The notes beneath the pieces are model-generated. The model saw nothing but the letters and a program-made list of their open reading frames with translations, ran no database searches and was not told the origin of the DNA. The translations under genes were made by a program, and so were the position numbers. Shown one piece after another: positions 23,612-32,979 of a stretch of 63,203 nt of DNA; position 1 is the stretch's first letter, and every line of letters begins with the position of its first letter. This stretch comes from a virus. Where the stretch lies: positions 1 through 63,203 of IMG/VR virus record IMGVR_UViG_3300025889_000117; one strand, 5' to 3'.

Positions 23612-24456
23612 TAGATGTGACCTTTAATTGTTCCATTATAAGAATCAAATGAAAGTGTAGCAGTACCAATATTTGTTGGTGTTATCTCGTTCTTTCTATC
23701 CATATAACCATCTGTTCCTTCTACTAAAGGTTTACAGAAAGTTCCCGAATTTATAAGATGAATGTCTCTTTCCCACATTTTCCCTGTTTCCCAATCAAAG
23801 TCTATTGCTATTTGAGGTGTGTATCTTTTTTGATGTAAATGACCACATATAAAAATATCCATATAGTGATTCTTTTTCATTTGTTCAAACATATATTCAG
23901 GTCTGCCACCACCACTTCCATGTATTGCAAGTATAGACCACTGAGATTGTATTTTATTCTTATAAAGAACTTCTAATCCTATAATGGCTCTACTACCTAA
24001 AAATGTAAGTGCATGAGGATTACAAAAATTATTTTCAATATATGCTCTAGTAGCTTCTCTTATCTTATATTCGTGATTACCGTGTTCTAATCCCCAAATC
24101 TTTTCGTTTTCGCCTTTTTTAAGTTCCCATTGTTCATAGTCTATCTCTTTAAATCTAGATTTATGTTCATTTAATAGAGGTCTAGATAGTTTTTCCCAAA
24201 TTTTTCTTTGGTTATCAACATCATGTTCTGTTGCCATATCTGGATTATAACGTTTATCATATACTGAAATTGCATCAATTTGATCACCCAAAAACATAGT
24301 ATAACGATCAGTTGATTTAGAAATAGATTTTATTCTTCTTGTGTATAAATCTTCATCAAATCCAACATGACCAATATGAATATCTGATAATGGTTCAAAA
24401 TGAAAAATATCATCTTGTTTTTCTAAATTAATAGTTATTTTTTTACTAAAAACCAT
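23611..24456 (-). CDS. metallophosphoesterase
   Basis: The protein has 281 residues with all calcineurin-type motifs in order: LSDIHIGH (D-x-H), FLGDQID (GDxxD), LEHGNHEY (GNHE), LAIHGSGG and FICGHLHQ (GHxH). It acts as a binuclear-metal hydrolase on phosphoester bonds. Viral members often act on nucleotides, DNA or RNA ends; the substrate cannot be read from sequence. It lies upstream of the terminase group. Confidence 0.85.
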   Translation of the reverse strand: MVFSKKITINLEKQDDIFHFEPLSDIHIGHVGFDEDLYTRRIKSISKSTDRYTMFLGDQIDAISVYDKRYNPDMATEHDVDNQRKIWEKLSRPLLNEHKSRFKEIDYEQWELKKGENEKIWGLEHGNHEYKIREATRAYIENNFCNPHALTFLGSRAIIGLEVLYKNKIQSQWSILAIHGSGGGRPEYMFEQMKKNHYMDIFICGHLHQKRYTPQIAIDFDWETGKMWERDIHLINSGTFCKPLVEGTDGYMDRKNEITPTNIGTATLSFDSYNGTIKGHI

Positions 24457-24500
24457 TACACAATATACTCCAAATACCCTTATAAAAACTTTACAAAAAA

Positions 24501-24932
24501 TTAAGAATTTAGAAAGATGTAAGCTCTTTCTATTTTATCTGTGTAAGCAGATACGATCATTCCAAATTTCTGTGAATCTTCAGGCTCGTTGGGTAATCTC
24601 TGTTTTGTTAATTCTACCGCTTGTACTTCAAAATTTTCTACCATTTTTGCTGCCAGTTTGATTTTATCAACTGTTTCTTCCCCTACTGTGTATTCAGTTT
24701 TCCAATTTACATTTGATTCTCTTATGTATCCTTTTGGTATAAATTCTGCATATTTGGAAGAGGCAAAATCAAACTCTTCAAATGTTTTATCTAGTTTTTT
24801 TATTTCTTTTGACAATTCAATTATACTCTTACAAGCATCTCTTCTGTCAATTTTTGGCTGTTTCTCGTCTTTGAGGATAGCCCATCTTGCTTTTAGACTT
24901 TTCATGTGTTCGACTATTACTTCATTAGTCAT
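24501..24932 (-). CDS. helical hypothetical protein
   Basis: The protein has 143 residues, charged and helical, with MTNEVIVEHMKSLKARWAIL and ELSKEIKKLDKTFEEFDF heptad-like runs. No family is recognised. Confidence 0.6.
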   Translation of the reverse strand: MTNEVIVEHMKSLKARWAILKDEKQPKIDRRDACKSIIELSKEIKKLDKTFEEFDFASSKYAEFIPKGYIRESNVNWKTEYTVGEETVDKIKLAAKMVENFEVQAVELTKQRLPNEPEDSQKFGMIVSAYTDKIERAYIFLNS

Positions 24933-24990
24933 AGTTATAGAATATATAATCCCTAATATAAAGGTTTAAAAAAAATGATAGATGTAAAAT

Positions 24991-25338
24991 CTACTCAGCA
25001 GCTACAAGGGTATAATAACCCATTCCGCCACTCTTTGACTTTACTTTTTCGGCTGGACATTTAACTTTAAATGTCTCACCTTTAGCAAGAGCAGATTGAA
25101 AATCTTCACTTAAAAGCATACTAACTATTGCTTTTCTTGTAGTGTGGATCTTATTTACTTTTTGCCCATCTGCTTTTTCCCAATTTTCTTCTGTAGTGAT
25201 TTTTACTCCCTCAGTTTCTTCTTCGCCATTAACATATGGTGAAGATTCAACTTTGGTGATAGTAAATGGTTTATCACCTAGTTCAGCAAGATTTATGGAA
25301 TCCCCTGCTTTTTGGTTGAAAGAATTGAAATCTCCCAT
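24991..25338 (-). CDS. possible small OB-fold or virion protein
   Basis: The protein has 115 residues. It has the look of a beta-barrel: KPFTITKVESSPYVNGEEE, GVKITTEENW, KIHTTRKAIVSML, GETFKVKC, GMGYYTLVAAE. A single-strand binding or decoration role could be proposed, but nothing specific is seen. Confidence 0.5.
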   Translation of the reverse strand: MGDFNSFNQKAGDSINLAELGDKPFTITKVESSPYVNGEEETEGVKITTEENWEKADGQKVNKIHTTRKAIVSMLLSEDFQSALAKGETFKVKCPAEKVKSKSGGMGYYTLVAAE

Positions 25339-25414
25339 GTTAATAATATTAAATGAACAGATATAAAAAGCTTTTTCAGTAAAGACTTATATATGTCATA
25401 TATTAAACAACAAT

Positions 25415-25621
25415 ATGGCTAGACCACAAAATGAACATAGGACTTCTACACCTATTAGTATATTAAAATCACAAAAAGCTAGATTGAGAAAATATGCTCA
25501 ACAAGATGTTAAGCGAAAAGGTAATGAAAGTGATGCTGTTGTCTTTGAAAGAGTTTTAAGATTCTATGAAAATGCACATCCTACTGATGCTCAACCTAAA
25601 CCAACTTATTCTAAAAACTAG
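25415..25621 (+). CDS. small basic DNA-binding-like protein on the plus strand
   Basis: The protein has 68 residues. TTATATAT begins about 29 nt before the ATG, so the gene has its own promoter within the minus-strand block. The sequence is MARPQNEHRTSTPISILKSQKARLRKY and then a charged helix, consistent with a ribbon-helix-helix or AbrB-like binder. Its 3' end overlaps the 3' end of the next minus gene by 11 bp. Confidence 0.6.
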   Translation: MARPQNEHRTSTPISILKSQKARLRKYAQQDVKRKGNESDAVVFERVLRFYENAHPTDAQPKPTYSKN

Positions 25622-25790
25622 CTGATTCCATTTCTTTTAATCTTTTTTGTTGATCATCTTCGCTCATACCATGCCAAATTTTTCTACATACAGGTGAATC
25701 ATAAAAAATTTTTTCTCTACCTTTATAACGACTTGGTAATTCCCTATTGCAAGGGCATTTACATCTTCTAATCTTTTCCTTTCTTTTCAT
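25611..25790 (-). CDS. small Cys-rich protein
   Basis: The protein has 59 residues from MKRKEKIRRC, with CKCPC and PVCRK. I chose this start over one at 25826 because it reduces the overlap with the upstream gene. Likely zinc-binding. Confidence 0.55.
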   Translation of the reverse strand: MKRKEKIRRCKCPCNRELPSRYKGREKIFYDSPVCRKIWHGMSEDDQQKRLKEMESASF

Positions 25791-26427
25791 CTTTTCCTGT
25801 ATCCATCTCAGATCCCTCAGATTCATGTTGTCTTTTTATTTCTTCATCAATTCTATCAGATACAGATTTCTCTTCATTTAGTGGATTATAAACTGGATTA
25901 TGTGTTCCAGATGTCGTGGTTGTTGTTCCAGCTGGACTAACATTTTTTAAAATTGTTTGCCTAATTTCTGTTGCTAAATTATTCCAATTTTGTTTATTAT
26001 AAAATGTAGGTAAATTTGATAATTTTAATATTTCCACTCTATCCACGTTTGTCATTGTATCCCAATGAATTTCACCTAATAATTCTTTTTTTAAAAATAC
26101 ATCATTTTTAATTATTGGGTAATTTCTTCCATCTGATAATATTTTTACTTTATCTCCATCAAATCCAGATATAACTCCGGACTTGTTATATTCTGCAAAA
26201 ACTACTTCATCTCTAATTTTAAAGGGTGTTTTTATAAGATCCAATCTTTTCTTATAAATTGATTTCTGAGCTTCTTTAGTATTTGATTGTTTTGCACCTC
26301 TAAGACTAGGTAAAGCCTCTCTGACTCTATCTTCAGCATCTTCCCCTGCATTTACTTTAACTTTTTTCCCGCCTACAGTAATCCATTTTTCTGCATCAGA
26401 ATCTTCTACAGGCTTATCTGCTGGCAT
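25768..26427 (-). CDS. hypothetical protein preceding the terminase (possible head-assembly role)
   Basis: The protein has 219 residues. An acidic N-terminus (WITVGGKKVKVNAGEDAEDRV) leads to a strand-rich middle (KIRDEVVFAEYNKSGVISGFDGDKVKILSDGRN), then a Thr/Ser linker and a highly charged tail (EKKGKD). It is next to the large terminase, so head morphogenesis is a reasonable guess. Confidence 0.55.
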   Translation of the reverse strand: MPADKPVEDSDAEKWITVGGKKVKVNAGEDAEDRVREALPSLRGAKQSNTKEAQKSIYKKRLDLIKTPFKIRDEVVFAEYNKSGVISGFDGDKVKILSDGRNYPIIKNDVFLKKELLGEIHWDTMTNVDRVEILKLSNLPTFYNKQNWNNLATEIRQTILKNVSPAGTTTTTSGTHNPVYNPLNEEKSVSDRIDEEIKRQHESEGSEMDTGKDEKKGKD

Positions 26428-26467
26428 ATATAAACTATATATAATGTGTATTTAAATATATCTATTG

Positions 26468-27922
26468 TTACCAGCCTTCATATTTACCTACATAATCTGT
26501 AGCCCAGAGATCAGGTACCTCTCTTATAAAATCTACCTTTTGTTGACCAAAGCATACAAGGGCTAAACTATCACTATAATCATCTGCGTGTTCACTTCTT
26601 ACTTTTGGTTGTTGATCCTTAAATTTGCCATGATCCCAGTACATATAAGATAGTTGTTCTACCAGTTTATCTTTATGAAATTCATTTAATAATGACAAGT
26701 TTATAAGGCGTTCTTCAAATAATCTTTCTAGGTTTATATATAAATTTGTTTTATCTGATTTAAAATTAACACCATATATGTTTAATTCTGGATCTGTTTC
26801 TTTACATAAATCAATTAATGTGTCCCCCATACCAGTTTCATCTATATAACATCTGCGAAATCCATATTGTCTATTAAACTTTTTAATGGTTCTAGCAAGT
26901 GCAGGTTGTTCAGTTGTTAATTCAGTATATATTTCAACTGGATAAACAGTATTGTTTATAACACCTGCAATAGTGATTACTGTTTCATCTTTACCTTTTC
27001 CACTTGTATCTACTCCACATTCATAGTATTCAAATTTAGGTCGTTGTTTCAGATTCATAAGTGATTCCTGAAGTAGATTATAAGGAATTAATGAATTGCC
27101 ACCATCAAGAAATTCACCATATAATTCTTGTTTTTCAGCAGCTTCAGTGGTACTTTTGATTAGTTTTAATACTGCTGGATCATCTCTAGCATAGGGGTTA
27201 TCAAAAGTAGTTACATGAAATTGAGTCCATGGGTATTTTTCTTTATCTTCTTGTAATATTCTAGGTTTACCATGTTCATATATTGTGTGAGATAACATAC
27301 ATGATTTAAAAAACTGTCCCGCTTTACCTTTAGGTGTACTTGTTAATAGTATAACTGGTTTAGTGGTTACTGTTGAAGGCAAGAATGAATCATATACGAC
27401 TTCAGGAATATAAGCTGCCTCATCTAATATAGCCATATGTACAGTAAAACCTCTCAATGAATCACCAGTATCACCTATAGGTCTTACAATGAAATTTGTT
27501 TTCCCTCGACCATCATACCACTCTATTGTGATCTCAGTTCTTGTTTCTCTAAAAATTTTAAATGAATGATTCATATGTATGAACTCTGAAATCTTGGATA
27601 GAATGAGATGTGCCTGATCTTTTGACAATGATGCTATAACTATATTTGCAACGTTGGTGTCAATGTTGTTTGCAAATAATGGTGCAAAATACGCAAAATG
27701 AATTGCTTTTAAAGCTGCGTTTGTGGATTTTCCCACCTGCCTTCCAGTTCTATATACTATGAATCTATCTTTACAATCAAGAAAAGCTTTGTTATAATCA
27801 AATACTTCCCAGCCTAAAAACATCTTTACAAAGTATCCACATGATTTTGCACATTTGACTAATTCTTGTGCGTATTCTATGGGATCTTTAATCCTTTCTA
27901 TCAGTGGTAAATGATTCTCCAA
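26468..27922 (-). CDS. terL: terminase large subunit
   Basis: The protein has 484 residues. ATPase motifs: Walker A RTGRQVGKST (58-67), Walker B AILDEAAYI (Asp167-Glu168), motif III LLTSTPKG. The C-terminal nuclease domain has Asp305 in GVDTSGKGKDE, Asp361 in CYIDETGMGD and the Asp pair near 447-451 in HADDYSDSLAL, the RNaseH-like triad of phage terminases. It packages DNA into proheads. It overlaps the upstream small gene by 35 bp. Confidence 0.95.
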   Translation of the reverse strand: MENHLPLIERIKDPIEYAQELVKCAKSCGYFVKMFLGWEVFDYNKAFLDCKDRFIVYRTGRQVGKSTNAALKAIHFAYFAPLFANNIDTNVANIVIASLSKDQAHLILSKISEFIHMNHSFKIFRETRTEITIEWYDGRGKTNFIVRPIGDTGDSLRGFTVHMAILDEAAYIPEVVYDSFLPSTVTTKPVILLTSTPKGKAGQFFKSCMLSHTIYEHGKPRILQEDKEKYPWTQFHVTTFDNPYARDDPAVLKLIKSTTEAAEKQELYGEFLDGGNSLIPYNLLQESLMNLKQRPKFEYYECGVDTSGKGKDETVITIAGVINNTVYPVEIYTELTTEQPALARTIKKFNRQYGFRRCYIDETGMGDTLIDLCKETDPELNIYGVNFKSDKTNLYINLERLFEERLINLSLLNEFHKDKLVEQLSYMYWDHGKFKDQQPKVRSEHADDYSDSLALVCFGQQKVDFIREVPDLWATDYVGKYEGW

Positions 27923-28433
27923 ATAAATCCTCTTTATTCATTTTTATGGTTCTTGCTATTTCAGTTCTTTGATCATCAGTAAGTGTTTCTCTTTGTGTTA
28001 CTTCTACAGTTTCTCTTCTTGTTCTTACTTCTTCTATAACTTTACCCAAATTATTTAATGAGTTTATACGTTTCGTAACTTCTGGATTTAACTCACCTGA
28101 CATATCTTCCATTTGTTCAAAAAACTTTAATTTTTCATAATTATCGTGAAATTCAGCTTCCAGTAATTCCAATGTTCTTCCACCATTTTCATCTATTAAT
28201 TTTGCAATATCACTCCTTATAACACATAAAGCATCTTTTTCATATTTTGTACATATTCCATTACCGCCTTCTTCCTGTGGTCTAAATGGACAATGATTAC
28301 ATTCAGGTGGTAAATTTCGTGCATATTTTAAAGCCTTGACGTTTCTAGGTTTAGAATGAGGTAAACTACGCTTATCTATAACTAATTCTTTTTCACCAGT
28401 TTTTTCATCTTTTTTCTCGATGAATTTAACCAT
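27888..28433 (-). CDS. probable small terminase subunit or terminase-associated protein
   Basis: The protein has 181 residues. ECNHCPFRPQEEGGNGICTKYEKDALCVIRSDI holds five cysteines, four in two close pairs around a predicted zinc site. The rest is helical (LELLEAEFHDNYEKLKFFEQM, then VTKRINSLNNLGKVIEEV). Position directly upstream of terL and a helical core fit a small terminase. No named family is recognised. Confidence 0.6.
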   Translation of the reverse strand: MVKFIEKKDEKTGEKELVIDKRSLPHSKPRNVKALKYARNLPPECNHCPFRPQEEGGNGICTKYEKDALCVIRSDIAKLIDENGGRTLELLEAEFHDNYEKLKFFEQMEDMSGELNPEVTKRINSLNNLGKVIEEVRTRRETVEVTQRETLTDDQRTEIARTIKMNKEDLFGESFTTDRKD

Positions 28434-28457
28434 ATATAAATGCCTAATTTATATTAT

Positions 28458-29171
28458 TTAAAGCTTTTGTTCTATAAGGATTAATTTTTTCCATAGATCA
28501 GTTTCATAATCATCTATGTTTATTTTAAATGCCTTTAATTTACCATCCCATGATATAACAATTATAACGCCTTGTTTTATTTTCTCGCCCGTACAGAATT
28601 CCCACATTTTACTATATGCACATAATTGAGTAAAGTAATTTCTTTTTTCACATTCTGATTTTGTTTTCATTTTCCTACTGTTTTTAAAATCTATTATAGA
28701 TAATACACCATCATATTCTGCTATACAATCACTAGTTCCCGCTAACTCTAGTTCATCTGAATAAATAGGAATTTCTATTCCATGTATATTATCTATATGT
28801 TCATTTAAATGATTATGTAAAGGTTCAAACAAGCTGTTAAGATCTACTGGATATTCTCTATCTGTCTGTATTTCTACTATTTTATCATTGTTTAAATGTA
28901 CCTCGGCATATTTATGTAGAGCATTTCCCACATCAAGGGAATCAACACTTATCTGATGGCATATTTTTTCTGCTTTTAATTCGGTACAATTATGTTTTTT
29001 TGCAACTGAAGCTATCCAAAATTTTTTCCATTCTCCATCATCTAGTAATTTAAACATTGTAGTAATACTTGGGTATCTTTTACCTTTATCTGTTATATAA
29101 TAATGCCCTGTATCATCATGATCTGTTTTAACAAAAGGTCTTTCTATATTATGTTTTACATGAGTAAACAT
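28458..29171 (-). CDS. MGME1/RecB-like PD-(D/E)XK nuclease
   Basis: The protein has 237 residues. RYPSITTMFKLLD and VGNALHKYAEVHL in the first half, then ELELAGTSDCIAEYDGVLSIIDFKNSRKMK, giving the G-T-x-D, D-F-K-x-S active site, and YFTQLCAYSKMWEFCTG matching the helix seen in MGME1 and Cas4-like phage exonucleases. It would trim DNA ends in replication, recombination or packaging. Confidence 0.8.
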   Translation of the reverse strand: MFTHVKHNIERPFVKTDHDDTGHYYITDKGKRYPSITTMFKLLDDGEWKKFWIASVAKKHNCTELKAEKICHQISVDSLDVGNALHKYAEVHLNNDKIVEIQTDREYPVDLNSLFEPLHNHLNEHIDNIHGIEIPIYSDELELAGTSDCIAEYDGVLSIIDFKNSRKMKTKSECEKRNYFTQLCAYSKMWEFCTGEKIKQGVIIVISWDGKLKAFKINIDDYETDLWKKLILIEQKL

Positions 29172-29201
29172 TTATTTATTTGTAGTTGTACAACTATTTA
29201 T

Positions 29202-29354
29202 ATGTTTCAAGATATATTAAAAGAACTTGTTAAAATAACAGAGAGTTTACAAACTACTAATAAATTACTTTCTCAAATTGAAGAAAATCTAAGAGTTCCT
29301 AATATGGTTGAATGGGCTGAATATAGAAAATCATTAAAGAGTGGTATCAACTAA
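29202..29354 (+). CDS. short coiled-coil protein on the plus strand
   Basis: The protein has 50 residues (MFQDILKELVKITESLQ...). TTTATTTA begins about 30 nt upstream of the ATG, in the 30-bp gap to the divergent nuclease gene, so both share that gap. Its 3' end overlaps the tail-hub gene's 3' end by 21 bp. The helix has a leucine-rich heptad pattern. Confidence 0.55.
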   Translation: MFQDILKELVKITESLQTTNKLLSQIEENLRVPNMVEWAEYRKSLKSGIN

Positions 29355-31115
29355 TCCATCTTGTGTTGAACTTGTTTTTATAAACTCATCATATTGATCA
29401 ATTATGTTTTCACCCATATGTACAACTGTGATTCCTTCTGGATAATTATATTCTATATGAGTTATAATCTCTCTTCCATCTTTGCTTTCATCATTTACAC
29501 CTAATCTTTGAGCTGTACTACCTACTTCTCTTCTAATAGTAACATCGTGATTAGTTCTTATATGATGTAAATAAGCTGGTGCTTTTACTACCCATCTTTT
29601 CCCTGCATTTACAACTAGAGCGAGATTAAGTACTATTATATTTGCATATGTGTTTAAATCACCATTGTTATCTAATTGAAATAAATTTTTTCTATATGTT
29701 CTATTTATACCATCATTAGGAAACAAATAACTATATCCATAAGTACCACCTCTTCCTGTAAAAACAAGTTCATTGTTTCCTTTTGCATTAGTGGTGGCTG
29801 TAGTCTGTATATCATATCTATAACTACCATCATTTTGATCAAATTCATAATTAGCTCTTGTACCATTATCGGTTTCTATTATAACTATTCCTTGTGGAGT
29901 TATATTGAAAACTACACCTGCATATACTGTTAATATGGTTAAAACATCTATGGCTGCTCCTTGTAAATGTATATTTCCAAGTAACCCCGCTCTTGCAAAT
30001 GAGTCACCCGGAAAAATTTTAACTACAAAATCTATATTAGAACTTGTTGAAGCTTCATCAACTATAGTCTGTGCTATTGTTTTAAATGCTGTACTTGATA
30101 ATGGATATGATGTAGGTGGTGAAGCTCCAGCAGATGAACCTATTTTGCTTTTTAAAACTTGTACTGATATACTCTGTGCATGAGCAATATTGTGGGTTAG
30201 TCTTTCATCTATTTTCCATACTCTTCCTTTAAATTTTAAAGTTGCAAGTTGTTGTTTTGACATTCTAATTCTTTCTGCATCTTCCTCACTTAAATGCCCG
30301 CCACAATATACTCTAACCTGATAGAAATAACCTTCAAAATGTTCAGAACCAGCAAAACTGTCACCAAATCTCATTGTACCACCTGATGGTTGTAAACTTG
30401 CAGAAGTGGTATAATCTCCATCATCTACACCCATAACCTGTAATCTAATGACATTATCGGCTTTTCTAAATACACGGATCATCATTGGTGATTGAAAAAA
30501 CTGTCTAGGAAAAACTGGTTCATTATTACCAACAATGGTTTGTGTTCCTACTCCATCATGTATTCTAACATATGCTCTAGCATTTAGATCATTTCCAGAT
30601 ACTTGATCACCAGTAATACCTATTTCCAATCCGTTTGTTCCATCTGTAAAACTCCATAGTATTATAATATCACCTGTACCTACAAATGGATCAGTAAAGG
30701 GTGCAAATCTTATAATTATATCAAATTGTTTCGATAAATCTATATCAGGATTATTATATAATATAGGATTAGATGAACCTGTTGGAAAATGAAGAATAGG
30801 GCGACCTCTAAATTGAGCACTACTACCACTTTGTTCAATAAATCTAGTTTCATCTGGATCTACTGTTGGATCATTGTCAAAACAACTTTCATCTTTACAT
30901 GATAGATTAAAATTATATACTGCTTTTATATAATCTACATCTGCAATATCATGTATAAGACAAACCATATCTCCTTTTCTGATTCTATTATTTGCTGGTA
31001 ATTTTACAGATAAGGTATCAGGTTTTTTTGTTCCAAAATAATTCATTTTAAATTGAGATGGAGTATATCTTCTATTTTTTATTCCATCATATACATTTAC
31101 TTTACATTTACTCAT
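29334..31115 (-). CDS. tail hub / baseplate protein with LamG-like insert
   Basis: The protein has 593 residues. The start (KVNVYDGIKNRRYTPSQFKMNYFGTKKPDTLSVKLPANNRIRKGDMVCLI) and the second half (LKSKIGSS...AFKTIAQTIVDEAS; FDQNDGSYRYDIQTT; YNYPEGITVVHMGE) fit a gpD/gp27-type hub. About residues 100-285 interrupt it with a jelly-roll domain (DIIIRFAPF...EIGITGDQ...FEGYFYQVRVYCGGHLSEEDAERI), typical of LamG/concanavalin modules. The insert could bind glycans at the tail tip. Confidence 0.75.
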   Translation of the reverse strand: MSKCKVNVYDGIKNRRYTPSQFKMNYFGTKKPDTLSVKLPANNRIRKGDMVCLIHDIADVDYIKAVYNFNLSCKDESCFDNDPTVDPDETRFIEQSGSSAQFRGRPILHFPTGSSNPILYNNPDIDLSKQFDIIIRFAPFTDPFVGTGDIIILWSFTDGTNGLEIGITGDQVSGNDLNARAYVRIHDGVGTQTIVGNNEPVFPRQFFQSPMMIRVFRKADNVIRLQVMGVDDGDYTTSASLQPSGGTMRFGDSFAGSEHFEGYFYQVRVYCGGHLSEEDAERIRMSKQQLATLKFKGRVWKIDERLTHNIAHAQSISVQVLKSKIGSSAGASPPTSYPLSSTAFKTIAQTIVDEASTSSNIDFVVKIFPGDSFARAGLLGNIHLQGAAIDVLTILTVYAGVVFNITPQGIVIIETDNGTRANYEFDQNDGSYRYDIQTTATTNAKGNNELVFTGRGGTYGYSYLFPNDGINRTYRKNLFQLDNNGDLNTYANIIVLNLALVVNAGKRWVVKAPAYLHHIRTNHDVTIRREVGSTAQRLGVNDESKDGREIITHIEYNYPEGITVVHMGENIIDQYDEFIKTSSTQDGLVDTTL

Positions 31116-31876
31116 GCTAGATCCACCTCAAGTAATGGTGAGGGTTCTCCTACACCTACATCAGATCTTGCTCTAACCATAACTAAATATTTTTGACCTG
31201 AACTTAAACTTCCAACTGTTATTGGTGAGGAAGTTGTAACAGATGTTGACCATGCACCTGAACTTGGTAATCTATAATATACGACATAATCATTAATTGT
31301 AGAAGATCCAGAATCAAATGGTGTAGTCCATGAAGCATCAAAGGAAGTAGTTGTATTCTTTGTTACTGTGAAGTTTAATGGTCTTGTAGGTGCATCAATT
31401 TCATATACAGTGAAAACTCTTCCTTCTATGAACTCAATACTTGCATTAAAAGTAAGTGTTTCTGCACCATCTGTATTAAACATCATTTTTGTTATTGATC
31501 CATACCATATAATGGTATTTCCCGGATAATCAATTTGTAAAGCATATGAATCATCAATGGATTTATTAACAAAAAAATCTTTAAAATGCACTAATTGTCC
31601 ATGCACTGTTGCTGTATTAGATCTTTCTGTTTGAGAGTTATCTAAAAATCTATTACTTGATTCATCTTTTAATTTCCATGAAATTGTGATTTGAGATGAA
31701 TTTCCTTCCATTTTTATAAGAACGTTTTCATCTGATCTTTCTTCAGGTAAAGGTGCTGGTGTTACAGGGGTGTTAATACTATAAGATAATCTTGTAAAGT
31801 TTGGAAATAGAAAAGTCTCTCTTAATTCAGTTGCACTAGCATCAAAATATGTTTTGATTAATTTAATCTGAACCAT
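31112..31876 (-). CDS. tail protein with C-terminal fibronectin type III domain
   Basis: The protein has 254 residues. Residues about 1-160 are beta-rich and not recognised, with ISWKLKDESS and IIWYGSITKMMF. Residues about 163-254 form a Fn3 domain: APTRPLNFTVT, FDASWTTPFDSGSSTINDYVVYYR, YLVMVRARSDVGVGEPS. It is coupled with the hub by a 4-bp overlap and is probably a distal tail or tip component. Confidence 0.75.
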   Translation of the reverse strand: MVQIKLIKTYFDASATELRETFLFPNFTRLSYSINTPVTPAPLPEERSDENVLIKMEGNSSQITISWKLKDESSNRFLDNSQTERSNTATVHGQLVHFKDFFVNKSIDDSYALQIDYPGNTIIWYGSITKMMFNTDGAETLTFNASIEFIEGRVFTVYEIDAPTRPLNFTVTKNTTTSFDASWTTPFDSGSSTINDYVVYYRLPSSGAWSTSVTTSSPITVGSLSSGQKYLVMVRARSDVGVGEPSPLLEVDLA

Positions 31877-32979
31877 TATCCATTACTTCCTTGATTGTAT
31901 CCTGAAAACAAGTCGTTGAAAAATGCTCCCGCATCATTGATTCTATCTGAAAAGTATTTTCCAGCATTATCAAATGTTGCATATACTGTATTATTATTTG
32001 TAGTGTTACCTCTATTGTCATCTTTATTACCACCAGTAAAGAATTCCCAAATACCTAAGAAAAAGTCTCTTATAGTATCAATTACAGTTGAAATTTCTGT
32101 TTTTAATGCGTTAAAGGCATTATTTATATCTGTAAATGATGGTAATCTTAATGAAGCTTTAAACCAAGCTATTTTATTTGTAAGATCACTCCATTTAGGT
32201 AAAGGTAAATTCATTACCCATGTTGTCATTTTTATATACAAATCAGTTGTCCAATCAGGTAAAGTCAAATTATCTATAAATTCTGTAAGTTTATCACCTA
32301 GATCTAAATCAAATCGAGGTAAAGAAAATAAGTTTACAAAGTCAGTAATTTTATCACTTAAAAGTGTTGAAGCTGGTAATTCAAATGTTGATAACCATTC
32401 ATCTGCTGATAGTGCTATATCATTAAATACTTTTGAGGCTTTTTCATAATCTGAGCTTATTTGTGTAGCAGCCATATCATATGCTTTTTGAAAGTCACCT
32501 GTAACTATTGCTGTCAATCCTTCCCAATTACTTTGTAAGTTTTTCGTAGCTTCAAGACCTAACCATACACCTAACTGTCGCATTATAGGTGCAGCTAAAC
32601 GATAAAATGGTAAAGCTATTGTTCTTATAAACCAAATCATAATTGGTCTAAGGAAAAATCCAAAAAAGTCCCCAATAGGTCTTAACAAAAACATAACACC
32701 GACATTCATTAGTTTTAAAACACTTTGTAATATAGGTGAAGCATCTACAGTCATAGATGCTATCTTACTTACAAAGGTGACTATTGCTAGTACACCACCA
32801 GCGATCATTCCTAATTTACCAAGATTTTTTGCTATATCTCCCCTTCCACCACCAGTAACACCTGCGAGAGCACTTTGACCAACAGTTCCACCGCCAACTA
32901 TATTTTTCAATCTTTTTTCTATTTCTTTGATTTTACTATCATCTATTGCTATTTTTAATGTATATGCATTACTACTCAA
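31876..32979 (-). CDS. tape measure protein (TTG start)
   Basis: The protein has 367 residues, starting with TTG that overlaps the stop of the frameshift product (TTGA). A charged helix is followed by hydrophobic segments (LGMIAGGVLAIVTFVS; GVMFLLRPIGDFFGFFLRPIMIWFI), then amphipathic repeats with LPxW/LP motifs (ELPAS, SLPRF, TLPDW, PLPKW, RLPSF), and a disordered end. Position after the frameshifted chaperone gene is diagnostic. It is short for the role and predicts a modest tail length. Confidence 0.8.
   Translation of the reverse strand: MSSNAYTLKIAIDDSKIKEIEKRLKNIVGGGTVGQSALAGVTGGGRGDIAKNLGKLGMIAGGVLAIVTFVSKIASMTVDASPILQSVLKLMNVGVMFLLRPIGDFFGFFLRPIMIWFIRTIALPFYRLAAPIMRQLGVWLGLEATKNLQSNWEGLTAIVTGDFQKAYDMAATQISSDYEKASKVFNDIALSADEWLSTFELPASTLLSDKITDFVNLFSLPRFDLDLGDKLTEFIDNLTLPDWTTDLYIKMTTWVMNLPLPKWSDLTNKIAWFKASLRLPSFTDINNAFNALKTEISTVIDTIRDFFLGIWEFFTGGNKDDNRGNTTNNNTVYATFDNAGKYFSDRINDAGAFFNDLFSGYNQGSNG

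Noticed and set aside
31895-32449. 184-residue plus-strand frame opposite the tape measure gene
   Set aside because: Antisense shadow of a strongly supported gene; no TATA at the proper distance and no motif.
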